Source: Mermis nigrescens (lineage: Eukaryota > Nematoda > Enoplea > Mermithida > Mermithidae). From it: DNA of 64,000 bases. Shown in pieces: positions 1-10,100 of this stretch. The notes beneath the pieces were generated by a model that was not told the DNA's origin, did no database searches, and worked only from the letters and a program-made list of their open reading frames with translations. Numbering within the stretch: position 1 is the first letter of the stretch; each line of letters starts with the position of its first letter. The position numbers were made by a program, and so were the translations under genes. The stretch lies in the NCBI GenBank assembly GCA_036768485.1, contig JAVLUZ010000718.1, positions 1 to 64,000 on the forward strand, given 5' to 3'.

Positions 1-56
1 AGCTCAAAATCGTCTAACAGTAATTTGAGTCTCGTACTCTGAGGAGGGGTAATACC

Positions 57-336
57 CACACATGGGCGTGGGGGGTTTTTGGGGGGAATATGCAGCCCCC
101 GAGAAACCCAAATACCCCCAGAAATCAAAAAATACCCCCTAGAATTCAATTTTTGAAATTTTTTTTCGTTTTTTTCGCCAGATTTTTTGATGCCAATGGA
201 TAGTGCCTGATGAGAAACATCGAAAAATGGTGTTTTTATCGCCATACCACCATTTTTAAGGCCATTTAGGCCATTTTTTGACCTTCAAAAAATCTTGCAC
301 CCCCTCCGAAGAGAGATTTTGTGCTGCCCACGTATG
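57..336 (+). mobile_element. hAT-type MITE M1
   Basis: Starts CACACATGGGCG and ends with the inverted counterpart GCCCACGTATG. It is flanked by an exact 8-bp direct repeat GTAATACC at 49-56 and 337-344. The interior shows the family hallmarks in order: C-runs alternating with GAAATCAAAA, a TTTTTTGATGCCAATGGATAG block, a GAAACRTCGAAAAATGGTG block, and a second C-run before the right end. Noncoding. Confidence 0.9.
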
Positions 337-351
337 GTAATACCCCCTCAC

Positions 352-614
352 CATACGTGGGCAGCAAGAAACAATTCTGGGGGGTTCTAGATTTTTTTGA
401 AGGTCAAAAAATAGCTTATAAAATGGTGGTATGGCAACAAAAACACCATTTTCGACGTTTCTCATCAAGCACTGAAATCCATTGGCATCAAAAAATTGCG
501 AAAAAAACGAAAAATTTTCAAGAGCCGAATTCTGTGGGGGGGGGGTATTTTGATTTCTGGGGGTATTGTGCGGGGGCTACTGCCTTCCCCCAAACCCCCC
601 CCACGCTAGGTGTG
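352..614 (-). mobile_element. hAT-type MITE M2, inverted next to M1
   Basis: Opposite orientation to M1: begins CATACGTGGGCAGC and ends AGGTGTG. It sits only 15 bases after M1, just past M1's right target duplication. Left flank CCCCTCAC (344-351); the right flank CCTCACCC matches if two Cs were lost, so the target duplication is imperfect. Confidence 0.85.
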
Positions 615-1683
615 CCTCACCCCCTATGAAAACGTGTTGTATACGAAAGTTAGATATTTTTATAAGTTACGTTGAAATTTGTAGCTTTTTTTCAATGTGA
701 CGTCATCCCACTCTGATTCAATGACAACTCAGTCATTGTTTGCAACAGCTTGATCTATGATTAGATGGCCACCACTGTTGTTCCAGCAAGCCTATAAAGA
801 AAAATTGATTCATACATACATACTTTTCGTTAATCATGCCATACAATGTGTTGACCTCAGTGCAGGTGAAGCTTTCTCCCCGACTTCACTTTATTTCATG
901 CCCGTAAAGTGTTTTTTTTTTTAATTATGGCTGATCAGGCCCGTAACAAGAATTTCCTGACCGGGGTGCAAAACACAGCTCGAAGAATGGTCCCTTCCAA
1001 GCGTCACTTGATAAAATTTGGTTTCAGTTAAGCAAAAAATCAAAAATTGTTTGAAGCGTCAGAATTGCTCAAGACATAAATACATAATTTGACGTGAATA
1101 TAATTTCCATCTTTTTTGCATAAATTTTAGACATTTTTCATCTGAATTGGGATTAATGTTCGAGGTCCCAGCTAGCCAAAATGTTGTTCGCTATTTAGTC
1201 TTGAAATTTTAGTTCAAATATGAGATAAAATTGGACAGAATGTAGACAAATATACAATTGGGAATAATATTTCATTGAAATTTCCCAAGCTCAGCGACGT
1301 TTCCAAGTTTTTAGACTAATTTTCGAATTTTCGCTCACCAAGTTACAATACATGTTATGGCTAAAAATTTTTGGTAAGGGTCCGCGGTTTTTCAAGAGGG
1401 GGTACGCTGACCTCATTTTGGTCATAAAGGCCAAAAAACACCTAAAACAGGCTAAAAATATAAACTTTCCTAAAAACCGATGGAGGGGACCAAACAACTT
1501 TGAGCCGTGGAGAATCCCCGTTTACCCTTTATATTCACACGGACTGCCAAATAACCTTTTTTGATCCCCCAATGTAGCATTACGGATAAACACTATAATA
1601 TAATTTTTGCACTGTTTTGTAGGGAAGTTCAATTTTGAATGTAACCACATGTTAAAGTGAAATTTAGTATTAATGGCAGGAAC

Positions 1684-2509
1684 CTATGACAACAAAGATC
1701 AGAGCACAATTGATCAAATCATGCACTGCTTTCTGATAGGCTCGCAGAGCAGGAACCTGATTTATTAATAAAAAATATCGCACGAAAATTAGTCCAGAGC
1801 ATGGTCGTACACATGGAGAGGGTGGCTAAAAAATGTTAAAAATTCCAGCAAGATTGATTTTTGGGCCAATGACACTTGACCTAGAAACTCCACCTGTCTG
1901 AATGTTGCTGAAAACATTGGAGCGAATGTGGAAGTTAGAGTTGAACGTCTGATGTCACAGGAACAAGGTCCTGGTCGTTATTTGAATACTGTTTTAGAAA
2001 AAATTAGGAAATTCAATATTGGTTTGTTTGAAGATTTTTTGTTCTTACATAATTCATTTCAACGAAGTTTTGAAAGCGAATGATGGGCACACAGGCTACT
2101 GATTATAGATGTATCAAGTCTGCTTTGGATTCTGAACAAATTGATATATAATAGACTTCAGGTTGTCTTCACTTACTTGCCGTCAGGGGGAGCAAAATGT
2201 TATTTGGCACGTGGTATGAACTACATATGTTCAAGGAGTTTAGGTGACTGTACTTTCTTCTGATGCTCAAAAAGCACAGTGTAATTTATCGAATAAAAAG
2301 TGTTTTCTCAATTCAACTGCTGTTTCATAGCGAACAAGTCAGCTGATTCAACCACAGCTGTTTGATAATATAAGCACAACTATGTTTTACAGAAATATCT
2401 ACTTATGTATTCAAAAACCGACAGAATATACAGAGGATTCGAAATAATTGACCAGTATCTTTGAAAACATGATGATGCTGAATTTACAGACAAGGATGCC
2501 TAGTCAACC
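1684..2509. other. Unassigned noncoding stretch
   Basis: No long open frame, no recognisable repeat family and no RNA gene seen. AT-rich. Confidence 0.5.
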
Positions 2510-3022
2510 GACACCCCTTATATTTTTCACAATTTTTGAAAAAATAGGTAATAAAATACTTTCTGGGTAAATCGAGTACGTAGATTCCGAATTTGGCATC
2601 GGTTCTATTTTCAGACTGACCTCTGAGGAACTATGTGAGTGACCAGTGGTCATTTTCGAATTTTTTTCAAACTTTTGGTGAATTGAATAAAACAAATATG
2701 TTTTTTTCTTGGAAATCACGAATGGTCAATACATTCTGAATTTGATTAGTTTTATTTTTAGGTTGACCCCGAAATATGAGTGATCAGTGGTCACTTTTGA
2801 CTTTTTTTCAAAATTTTCACAATTTTTGAAAAAAATAGGAAATGAAATATTTTCTGGGTAAACCGAGTATTTCGAAAATGACCTCTGGTCACCCACATAG
2901 TTACTCAGAGGTCAGTCTAAAAATAAAACCAATGCCAAATTCGGAATCTACGTATGCGATTTACCCAGAAAGTATTTTATTACCTATTTTTTTCAAAAAT
3001 TGTGAAAAATATAAGGGGTGTC
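2510..3022. mobile_element. Foldback (long inverted repeat) element
   Basis: Bases 2510-2660 and 2871-3022 are inverted copies of about 150 bases each, starting GACACCCCTTATA and ending TATAAGGGGTGTC. The arms differ by scattered substitutions, so this is an ageing copy. The 210-base spacer contains further degenerate copies of the arm motif (ttttcacaatttttgaaaaaaatagg near 2810). Short open frames on each strand are a by-product of the symmetry. Target duplication not clear. Confidence 0.75.
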
Positions 3023-3089
3023 AACGTACCGAACTAATACCAATTTAATGTGTGTATTACCTGAACTTTGACACTTAGAATGATCATGC

Positions 3090-3560
3090 TCAGTGACATG
3101 CTTATTCGCTAAGCATAGTTTCCAAAGGTCGGAAGTTCAGGGAGGGGTGAAATCCCAAAATCTAGGACCACTAAATTTAGAGTCTGGCCTTTTTTGCAAA
3201 TAAATATGAAAAATGGTTAAAGCATCCTAAACAGCTTGTTTTAATATTAAAAAGTGCATTTTTAAATACTTTTTGTCCCATTCTGACTAGTTTCGTCACT
3301 CCTATAAGAAGAAAATATAAGAATTCATCGAAAATTCAGACTTTTCAGATCATTTTAAGTTCAAGCAAAACAGAAATGTATTAGTTGACGCGAAGCGCCG
3401 AAAAATTTATATACATTCGCTACTTTTGCACCCATAAATCAAGCAGAAAATGTTTGATTGCTTAAAATCGTATGACAGCGATTCAAGTCTCGGACCCTAA
3501 GGTGGGGATAATACCCCCTCGCTCACCCCTATGGGAACGTGTGTACCTGAAACAATAAAT
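3090..3560 (+). repeat. Family A repeat fragment A2
   Basis: Shares with 49070-49330 the run from the cccaaaat..gggaccac..aaatttagag block through gaattcatcgaaaat and the cagaaaatgtttgat block, and shares with 1-56 and 35575-35650 the aagtctcggaccctaaggtggggataatacccc block. A 5' fragment of the family. Confidence 0.65.
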
Positions 3561-5165
3561 CGGCGCAAAGCGCAGGAAAGTTTTGTCTCCCGAAGTTCAA
3601 CCGTGTATTAAAAACCTATTGCGCCTTTTCATTATATTTCATAAAGGTTTAATTAATTTCTTCTGGGATCATTGTGAAAAATAAAAATATTTGTTTATTC
3701 TGTGAAATGGGGCCAGGGCATCTTCTCGGCTAGTTACGCCTCTAATCATGGGTAAGTGCTGGTTAACTACTTGGGATAATTAGCTTGATATTGATTGGGT
3801 TTCAGGTTTGGTCCGATTCACTTTGCATCTAGCATAGAAACAACTTTCATCTAACATATATATTTGCCACAATTTCCCACTTTCCTATACAACATGTGTT
3901 TGAAAATTGTAATTTTTTGAAAATCTAACCTGATTTTCCGGACGTCCAATTTGATGGAGGGAGACCATGGAATAAACCACCGCACAGCACAATGTTAAAA
4001 TAACAACTGAGGAGAATCTAAAAAATTGTGTGTAAATCATTGCTGCACTGTAAATTTAAAGTGAACTTGATTGGCTAATAGATAGGTTAACAATATAATT
4101 TGCAACTATTGTTCATTGCAGATACGTCAAAGCCGAAATTTTGTATATAGGACGGATAAGTATGAACTAAATATACATATTGAACCAATGCATCAGGTAT
4201 AATGTAGCATAATGCATATTCAGCTTGTGAGTCAATAATCTATTGAGCTCGAATCTCTGAAATATAGTTGGCATATCGCTAAAAAGCATTACAATTGACG
4301 TACCTATATGCTGTAGGCGTCTGTATGTTTTAAAACGCTTAAATGTATATCTTGTGCGTGGACCAATTGCTCGATTGTGTTGAAACAGTCTATTTCATTT
4401 ATTCGAGAGCTTTTTAGTCAATTTTTTACGGGCTTCAGTAAACATGTGATTTATCAGATCAGCTCAGTGAGGGCGAGTGGCGGGAATTCTTCCATTTTTA
4501 ATGCACTCATTCGCCATATAAATTTTATTTAGGCATTTAATCAGTGCTGGGACATACTACAGTAAGTGCGCTAAACAAAAAGCTACCGGCTGGAATTGGA
4601 CCGGGGTTGCTTCGACTACAAGCAGAGGTTTTACCACTGAGACGGGAGTTCGCGACATTCTTAACACATGTGTTAAAAGTGTCAACTTAGGATAATTGAA
4701 TGCTATAAAAAAAGATAATTGAAACGAGAATAAATTATGTCGCAAAAATGTTGTTGAACCACCTTCCTTTACTACGTAGCTAGTGAGATCTAGCGACCTA
4801 CAGTAAGTAAGAAATAAGGGTTACTGTAAGCTCCGAAAACATTTGCTGAAAAATCTCTCGGTTAAATGAAACTGACTATACATATGGGGACATGATTGCC
4901 TTAAACGTTACAGTTGAATGAATGATTTTGATATACCGGATTACAGTAGCTATTTCATGACTCGCGCTTTTATATTTTATGATCCAATGGTTTTATAGAG
5001 CACAAGTTTTTGAAATATGATTGATAGGCGCTGGATATGCTTCCAAAATGTGGACGATTTGGCCAGGCACGTTAGCTGGCCTTCTTATTTTGTGGAGGGG
5101 GGTCAACACCAATTTGGCGGGGGTGTCTAAGCCAAAAATAGCACAAAATAACGTGTCAAAAGTAT
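3561..5165. other. Unassigned stretch with one tRNA-like motif
   Basis: No coding sequence or known element identified. G-rich patch at 5093-5130. A tRNA-like segment lies within it (separate entry). Confidence 0.5.
4581..4656 (-). pseudogene. tRNA-like sequence (tRNA relic or SINE head)
   Basis: On the - strand there is an A-box-like TCTCAGTGGTAAAAC and a B-box-like GGTCCAATTCC with near-normal spacing, and between them a perfect 5-bp stem TGCTT/AAGCA closing a 7-base loop GTAGTCG, which would give anticodon AGT (Thr). The D stem does not pair, the T stem has mismatches, and two extra bases lie before the anticodon stem, so it is not a functional tRNA. Either a decayed tRNA gene or the Pol III head of a SINE. 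Confidence 0.4.
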
Positions 5166-5181
5166 TGTTGTCGAGTTAACT

Positions 5182-5251
5182 CTAACTCAACATGAAATAG
5201 GGTTAAACCATGGCTTTTTCAATATAGTTAACCCTATTTTGGGTGAGTTAG
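5182..5251. repeat. Inverted repeat in the putative LTR
   Basis: Arms 5182-5206 and 5228-5251 pair with few mismatches (CTAACTCAAC..AGGGTTAA against TTAACCCTATTTTGGGTGAGTTAG) around a 21-base loop. Could form a structured RNA. Confidence 0.6.
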
Positions 5252-6671
5252 TGACCATTGGGTTTAAACCAAACTCTTTGGATTTCCAATTGAGAAAGGG
5301 TTAAAAAGGGTAAGTAAGTCCACATATTTATCCATGTGGTTGTAATATAGTACGTAACAGTTTATTATGTAAAATATTGATAAGCTGTTGTTTTAAAGCT
5401 AAAATCATCAAAGCATGTAAGCTAGCATATGCATTTATCGTATGATCTTTGTTAAAATATTTAACTAACATTTTAGAAAGCGCAAAATATTATATAGACC
5501 TACATTTTGCGCTATATGTATGCTGCATATCTATGTACAACATTCAAGCAAGCAAGCATTGCAGATTATTTTCGTCGCATATAACGTTCTTCAAAGTAAC
5601 GTAACATAAATAATTGTATATGTAAATCTGCACACATTAAGTAAGATTGGAGGCGTCTCGCACTGGACGAATGAGGATTGGCGAGAGGCGGAGGAATGAG
5701 TGGCGAGGAAGAGAGAAGGAAGAGTAACAGTGAAGAAACGGCGATTAGTGAAAAAAGGAAGGTAGCGATTGTTTGCGTTTTGAACTTGTTCAATTTCTGA
5801 TTGTATGTTTTAAGCCTCTGCACTATTACAAGCTCGTAGCAGCATATACATACATATAGCAGGCAGGAAGGGCTGCCTTACAGTCTTAGCGACTGAATTG
5901 AAACGGAAATCAGCTAATCAGCTTAAGTTATAGTCGACACGTAAGCAATCAGAAGCAAATCATAAACGACAATACGGTGACAATTTTGATTAGAAAGCGA
6001 CACGGTTATAACTTATAATTTTTTGTTACTGTATTTTAGACTTCAAGCGTAGCAACTTAAATTAATTTCCTGTCATTCTATCGGTGGTCAATTGAGCCAA
6101 AGCGCTGTGCTTTATACTTTGCTTAAGTACCTATAGTCTGTTCCATTTAAATTTGCGGTTTTCTTTTAAATTTTTCCACAAGAATCAGGCTACAAAGGTG
6201 GTTTAAAATGTTGATGCAGTAATGTGGTTTGGCAATGGCATATGTCTCCATATGACACGTTATACTGTAGAATATCGTATTCAACGCATTAGTTTAAAAT
6301 AATTTCGTAATCACTTTAAGTTTTTTTCAGAAACCTCAAAGCTTAATGGAATAGACTATACCTCTTCTCGCGAGATGCTGTTTATGTTTCTGTAATCAAT
6401 CTTTAAGACATCTGAGCTATATTTTGTTCAATTTGTACTATGCTTTTGCCAATAGATTCCCACCATTGCAATTATATTACCGTTAGGTTACTTACCTATA
6501 CTAAGTAGGCATTGAAAATCGGGAATTTTCAAATGAGAGTTCTTCATTGAAGCAACTCAATGCACAATTAAAAAAATCATAGTCTATTTTGAGACACTTT
6601 TTTGAGTGCCAAAAAGTTGCTTTGTCAATCATATAAATAAGTCATTCGAATGGATCAACTTTTTCCTAAGA

Positions 6672-6701
6672 AATAGGGTTAGAATGAACTCTAACCCTAT
6701 T
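6672..6701. repeat. Perfect 12-bp hairpin near the LTR end
   Basis: AATAGGGTTAGA at 6672-6683 is perfectly complementary to TCTAACCCTATT at 6690-6701 with a 6-base loop. It shares the AATAGGGTTA core with the hairpin at 5182. Short AACCCTAACCCTAA tracts follow at 6721. Confidence 0.7.
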
Positions 6702-6776
6702 AACTTTTCTGAAATGCAGTGAACCCTAACCCTAACTCTATTGTAATTTACTAACTTTAATTATTTCTCTCAACAG

Positions 6777-6794
6777 TGGAAGGCAAGAGGAGCT
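6777..6794 (+). promoter_or_regulatory. Candidate primer binding site of element I
   Basis: TGG one base after the LTR-like CAACA end, as expected for pairing with the CCA 3' end of a tRNA primer. The tRNA species was not identified. Confidence 0.35.
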
Positions 6795-6921
6795 CCATTC
6801 CTATTTTGACTCGCCGTTTTAATGCACAGTCAGGAGATTCTTCTAAATTAACCTTGAGTGAGGAATTTCGAAAAATCATTGACGGAGCTAAATTATCAAC
6901 TTAAAAAACGATTAAAACAAA

Positions 6922-7267
6922 ATGTCTGATCGTGACCAAGCGACTCTTTTGGATAACACTGTTAAAGATGCGCTCCGCACAGTAATTGAGCTCTTTAGCT
7001 CAAAGGCTAGAAAATTTAGATATAAAATTCGAAAAAATTCACCAAGTGGATGTTGCTCTTGAAAATGGGAGACAATCGTATTCTTCAGTCAATCCTTTCT
7101 TAAATTTACGCCCTCCTCCTATTTTCAGTGGAGCTTTTGGTGAATGTTTTTCTGACTGGATTGGAAAATTTACTCAATTTCTAAAATTACAGGGCATTGA
7201 GAGTGACGACGAACATAAAATTGCGTACTTGGAAGCAAATTTATCGGCTGCAGCCCAAGCAGCTCTT
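6922..7267 (+). pseudogene. gag of element I, 5' part
   Basis: Starts at ATG 6922 (MSDRDQATLL); a one-base shift near 6985 moves the frame to the stretch beginning LSSLAQRLEN. The latter holds a typical retrotransposon Gag core: PPPIFSG, then a W in DWIGKF, then YLEANLSAAAQAAL. Gag is the structural particle protein of LTR retrotransposons. Interrupted at 7268 by a DNA transposon; the frame resumes at 9128 without loss once the insertion and one 3-bp duplication are discounted. Confidence 0.75.
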
Positions 7268-7766
7268 CAGGGCCCGGTTTCAATATAGAATACTGAGGAT
7301 GAGCGCGAGCTCGAGCTTAAGTCGCTGATCCTCAGCATCAGCTGAGCGTGACGTCAGGATTAATTTTTTCGGTTTCAATAAAAAGTTCGACGTCGCGCTC
7401 AGCTGATGCTGAGGCTTAAGCTCGAGCTGCTCGCGCGTGCTATTTTTAACGCATTGACATGCACTGAACGAGATGAATCTGCGCACTTTTCGCATAAATT
7501 AAATCGGATACACAATTTAAGTTGAATTGCGATGTTATGATACTTGTTGTCGCGAGTACCTATAGGAAGAACAATGCTAAAGGCTTGAAATAAGTCGATA
7601 TAAGTCAAGGAATATTCTATTTTTCGTGCCTAATTTTAATAATACGCGCAAGTATCGACTTGAGAGCATCACGTAAAAATTATATTAGTCGATGTTGAAA
7701 GCGTGTAATTCGATCGATAGACTGAAAGTACTTATTTCTTGTCATTAATTATTGTAACAAAAAATC

Positions 7767-8021
7767 ATGGGAAACAGCAAAAAAGGAGTACGTCAGCCGA
7801 ATTGGACGCCAAAAGGAGAGGTTCGACTGAGGAATCTGTGCATTGAAAATCGTCATATTCTTGATTCTGCTCACAGGAATCCTGAAATGACCAAAAAGAA
7901 AAATTCGATTTGGGTTTTTATTCAAGAAGAAGTCAATGCTCAAAATTCCGGAGTTTCTCGTTCTTTAGAAGACTTTTTGCTGCGTATGATAAATAGTTTT
8001 ATTTCGCGCTGTTTGATTTAA
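7767..8021 (+). CDS. Small Myb/SANT-like protein of the Harbinger-like element
   Basis: 84-residue frame beginning MGNSKKGVRQPNWTPKGEV. The NWTPKGEVRLRNLCIENR stretch, with a later WVFIQEEVNAQ, resembles the tryptophan-spaced helix pattern of Myb/SANT-like (MADF/zeste-type) DNA-binding domains. Such proteins accompany PIF/Harbinger transposases and help them enter the nucleus and bind the ends. The third helix and C-terminal extension appear truncated or altered after EDFLLRM, so it may be a broken remnant. Assignment is by motif shape only. Confidence 0.5.
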   Translation: MGNSKKGVRQPNWTPKGEVRLRNLCIENRHILDSAHRNPEMTKKKNSIWVFIQEEVNAQNSGVSRSLEDFLLRMINSFISRCLI

Positions 8022-8260
8022 ATCGTCCTGTGATAAATCTGTAAGGTATAAATTTATTCTCTATTAAACCGATATCGTTCGTAAAATTCTTTATCGTTCA
8101 ATGAATCTAAAGGATTGTTTCTATCGCTTTGTTTCTGTCGATTAATGATTCTTTCACGTAGAATTAACATTCTTGTGAAAAACCTGTAAAGACAAATGTT
8201 TTTATCGATAATTCTTCACACAAAAATTAATGAGTTGGAATTACGCATACATTAGAACAA

Positions 8261-8755
8261 CACATGGGCGTTAGAGGGGTATGGGGGTGTGCACCATACG
8301 TGAGCAGCAAAAAATTCTGGGGGTGCAAGATTTTTTGAAAGTCAAAAATGGCCTTAAAAATGGTGGTAGGGCAATAAAAACACCATTTTTCGACGTTTCT
8401 CATCAAGCACTATCCATTGGCATCAAAAAATTGCGAAAAAAAAACGAAACAAAATTTTTTCAACAATTGAATTCTGGGGGGGGTATTTTGATTTCTGGGG
8501 GGGTATTTTGGTTTCTGGGGGGTGAATACCCCCCAAACCCCCCACGCCCAGGTGTGGTGTGCACCACTCACAAGGCAAAATATTCAATTAGAAAACCGAA
8601 ATACCCCCAAAATTTGATTTTTCGACAACGGATTCGTTCTTTTCGCGATTTTTTGATGGCAGTGGATAAAGTTCGACGAAAAACGTCGAAAACTGATGTT
8701 TTTTTGACATACCACCGTTTTTAAGACTATTTGTTGACATTTAAAAACTATTTCA
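8261..8755 (+). mobile_element. hAT-type MITE M4 (older copy, split by M3)
   Basis: Left piece 8261-8286 (CACATGGGCG..) and right piece 8565-8755, which keeps the TTTTTTGATGG, ACGTCGAAAA and CATACCACCGTTTTTAAG landmarks but is much more diverged than the other copies. Right terminus decayed. M3 inserted inside it. Confidence 0.7.
8295..8556 (-). mobile_element. hAT-type MITE M3, nested in M4
   Basis: Begins CATACGTGAGCAGC, ends CCAGGTGTG. Exact 8-bp target duplication GTGTGCAC at 8287-8294 and 8557-8564; the target was the older MITE M4. Confidence 0.9.
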
Positions 8756-9127
8756 GACACGCTGAACCCCTCAGAATATCGATACTTCCCATAGAACCCT
8801 TCATACATAAACACGCACATATAAAAACACGTGATAACGATATCTAAACTATAGAAAATTGGCGCGAGCTCGGACTTAAACCACCTATCGAGCAGGATTA
8901 ACTATAACATTGTGTCTGAGCTCGACGTCGAGCGCGAAATTGGGCGGAAACTTTATTGAAACTGGGTCGAGCTTAAGTTCGAGCTGAGCGCTGAGCTCGA
9001 GCTCGAGATTATCGCGAGCTCGGACTTAAGTCTCTTATATTGAAACTGAATAACCTGACGTTGGCGATTAAAACGTCGAGATGCGAATGAGCTCGGACTT
9101 AAGTCCGAATATTGAAACCGGGCCCAG

Positions 9128-10100
9128 GAGATTAAGCGCACCTCACAACCTCCTTTTTCTTATGATTTTTTTATTCAAAAAATGAAAGAGCACTTTCCAG
9201 ACGGCAAAGATGTCGATGTTTTTCAGCAGTTTCTGTACGACAAAAAGCAGAAAACCGGCGAAAGTGTGTCTGTATTCCTTGAAAATTTACGGAAAATGGC
9301 AGAAATCACTTACTCAAATTTGAATAGTACACTACGAGAATCTATTTTCAAGCCAATTTTTATCAGAGGACTCTTGCCGGAAATTAAAGAAAAAATTTGT
9401 TTTCGTGAATTTTCTTTGCTGGAAGAGGCCTCAAAAGCGGCTTGCTATGTTGAATCCCAGCTTATTCGAAATAATTTCATGATCAAAGAACAACAGACTG
9501 AAGATATTTTAATGAATTCAGGCACGACTCAATACTCCGAGTTGAAGGCGAAGATCGATTTATTAAGAGAGATCGTTTTACGTGACAGAGAGAAATCGCA
9601 AGCAAAGGACAAGAATGAGCCGCCTATGAATCGCACGAATGGATTCAAGAGACGAAGTGAGAATAATTTTCCTAATAGAACCAATAAACACTGTAGCACT
9701 AATTTTGATAATTGGAAAAATCATTTTAATCTTAAACCAAGTACTAATAATGATAAACAGAATCGTTATAGAAATAATAATGTGCAGTTTAGTGGACAAC
9801 AGAACGAAAATAATGATAAACATAGTGGTTATAACAGAAATATAAATATTCCTGACAGACAATATCGTTATAATTTTGATCGTCAGGGAAGCAATTCTCA
9901 AAACAATCGAAACACGAGACCGTTTCCTCAGCAATCTTATAATAAATATAATTATAATATTGAAAATAAGGGTTACATGCACACATTAGATACAGATGAT
10001 CACACTGTAAGTCCTGACTTCGACTTGAAAAAGGCAAATGAAATGAATATGAATTATTTTGTGCCCCACTTCTCTTTCTCTAAAGCAGTCAGCTTCGAAT
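9128..10100 (+). pseudogene. gag of element I, 3' part
   Basis: Continues the Gag reading frame: FQQFLYDKKQ, SVFLENLRKM, FIRGLLPEIK and so on give the usual helical capsid part. It is followed by a long low-complexity Asn/Arg/Tyr-rich nucleic-acid-binding tail (about 9640-9970). I see no CCHC zinc knuckle. The open frame runs on to 10972 into the env-like region, so a Gag-Env fusion reading frame exists on paper. Truncated at its 5' side by the DNA transposon. Confidence 0.7.

Larger units (their letters stand above)
1..1683 (+). repeat. Family A interspersed repeat, copy A1 (split by two MITEs)
   Basis: Bases 1-56 and 615-1683 align by eye with 49300-50400 and 55300-56350 (shared blocks include the AATTATGGCTRATCAGGCCC region near 923 and the cccaagctcagcgac..ttttagactaattttcg region near 1286). 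The copy is interrupted by MITEs M1 and M2 between 57 and 614. No coding capacity is seen. Other copies lie at 3090-3560, 35575-35990 (reverse), 49020-50400 and 55025-56380, so this is a non-autonomous repeat of about 1.5 kb; its ends and class are not resolved. Confidence 0.7.
5166..6775 (+). repeat. Putative 5' LTR of element I
   Basis: Starts TGTTG and ends CAACA (inverted ends of the TG..CA type), and the next base but one begins a TGG primer-binding-site candidate followed by gag. Length would be about 1.6 kb. It contains two AGGGTTA hairpins (5182-5251 and 6672-6701). No 3' LTR partner is present in the window, since the element is truncated in pol, so the boundaries rest only on end motifs and position. 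Confidence 0.35.
7271..9124. mobile_element. Harbinger-like DNA transposon inserted in gag
   Basis: Perfect terminal inverted repeats GGCCCGGTTTCAATAT at both ends, with a 3-bp CAG direct repeat outside (7268-7270, 9125-9127). Subterminal GAGCTCGRRCTTAAG-type motifs recur at 7307, 8866, 9016 and 9089. It encodes a Myb/SANT-like protein (7767-8021) but no transposase is visible, so it is non-autonomous. A 3-bp target duplication plus a Myb/SANT protein points to PIF/Harbinger; other superfamilies with 3-bp duplications are not excluded. It has itself been hit by MITEs M3 and M4. Confidence 0.75.

Noticed and set aside
4581..4656. Functional tRNA-Thr(AGT)
   Set aside because: The D stem does not pair, the T stem has mismatches and there are extra bases; kept only as a tRNA-like relic.
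6721..6745. Telomere-like CCCTAACCCTAA tract
   Set aside because: Only about two units, beside the AGGGTTA hairpin of the putative LTR; no array.
8281..8724. 147-codon open frame over MITEs M3 and M4 (and similar frames at 321-629, 21006-21236, 26256-26531)
   Set aside because: They follow the MITE boundaries, differ in frame among copies and are not conserved as proteins.
9578..10037. Antisense open frames rich in Ile/Tyr over gag
   Set aside because: Shadows of the Asn/Tyr-rich Gag tail on the + strand.
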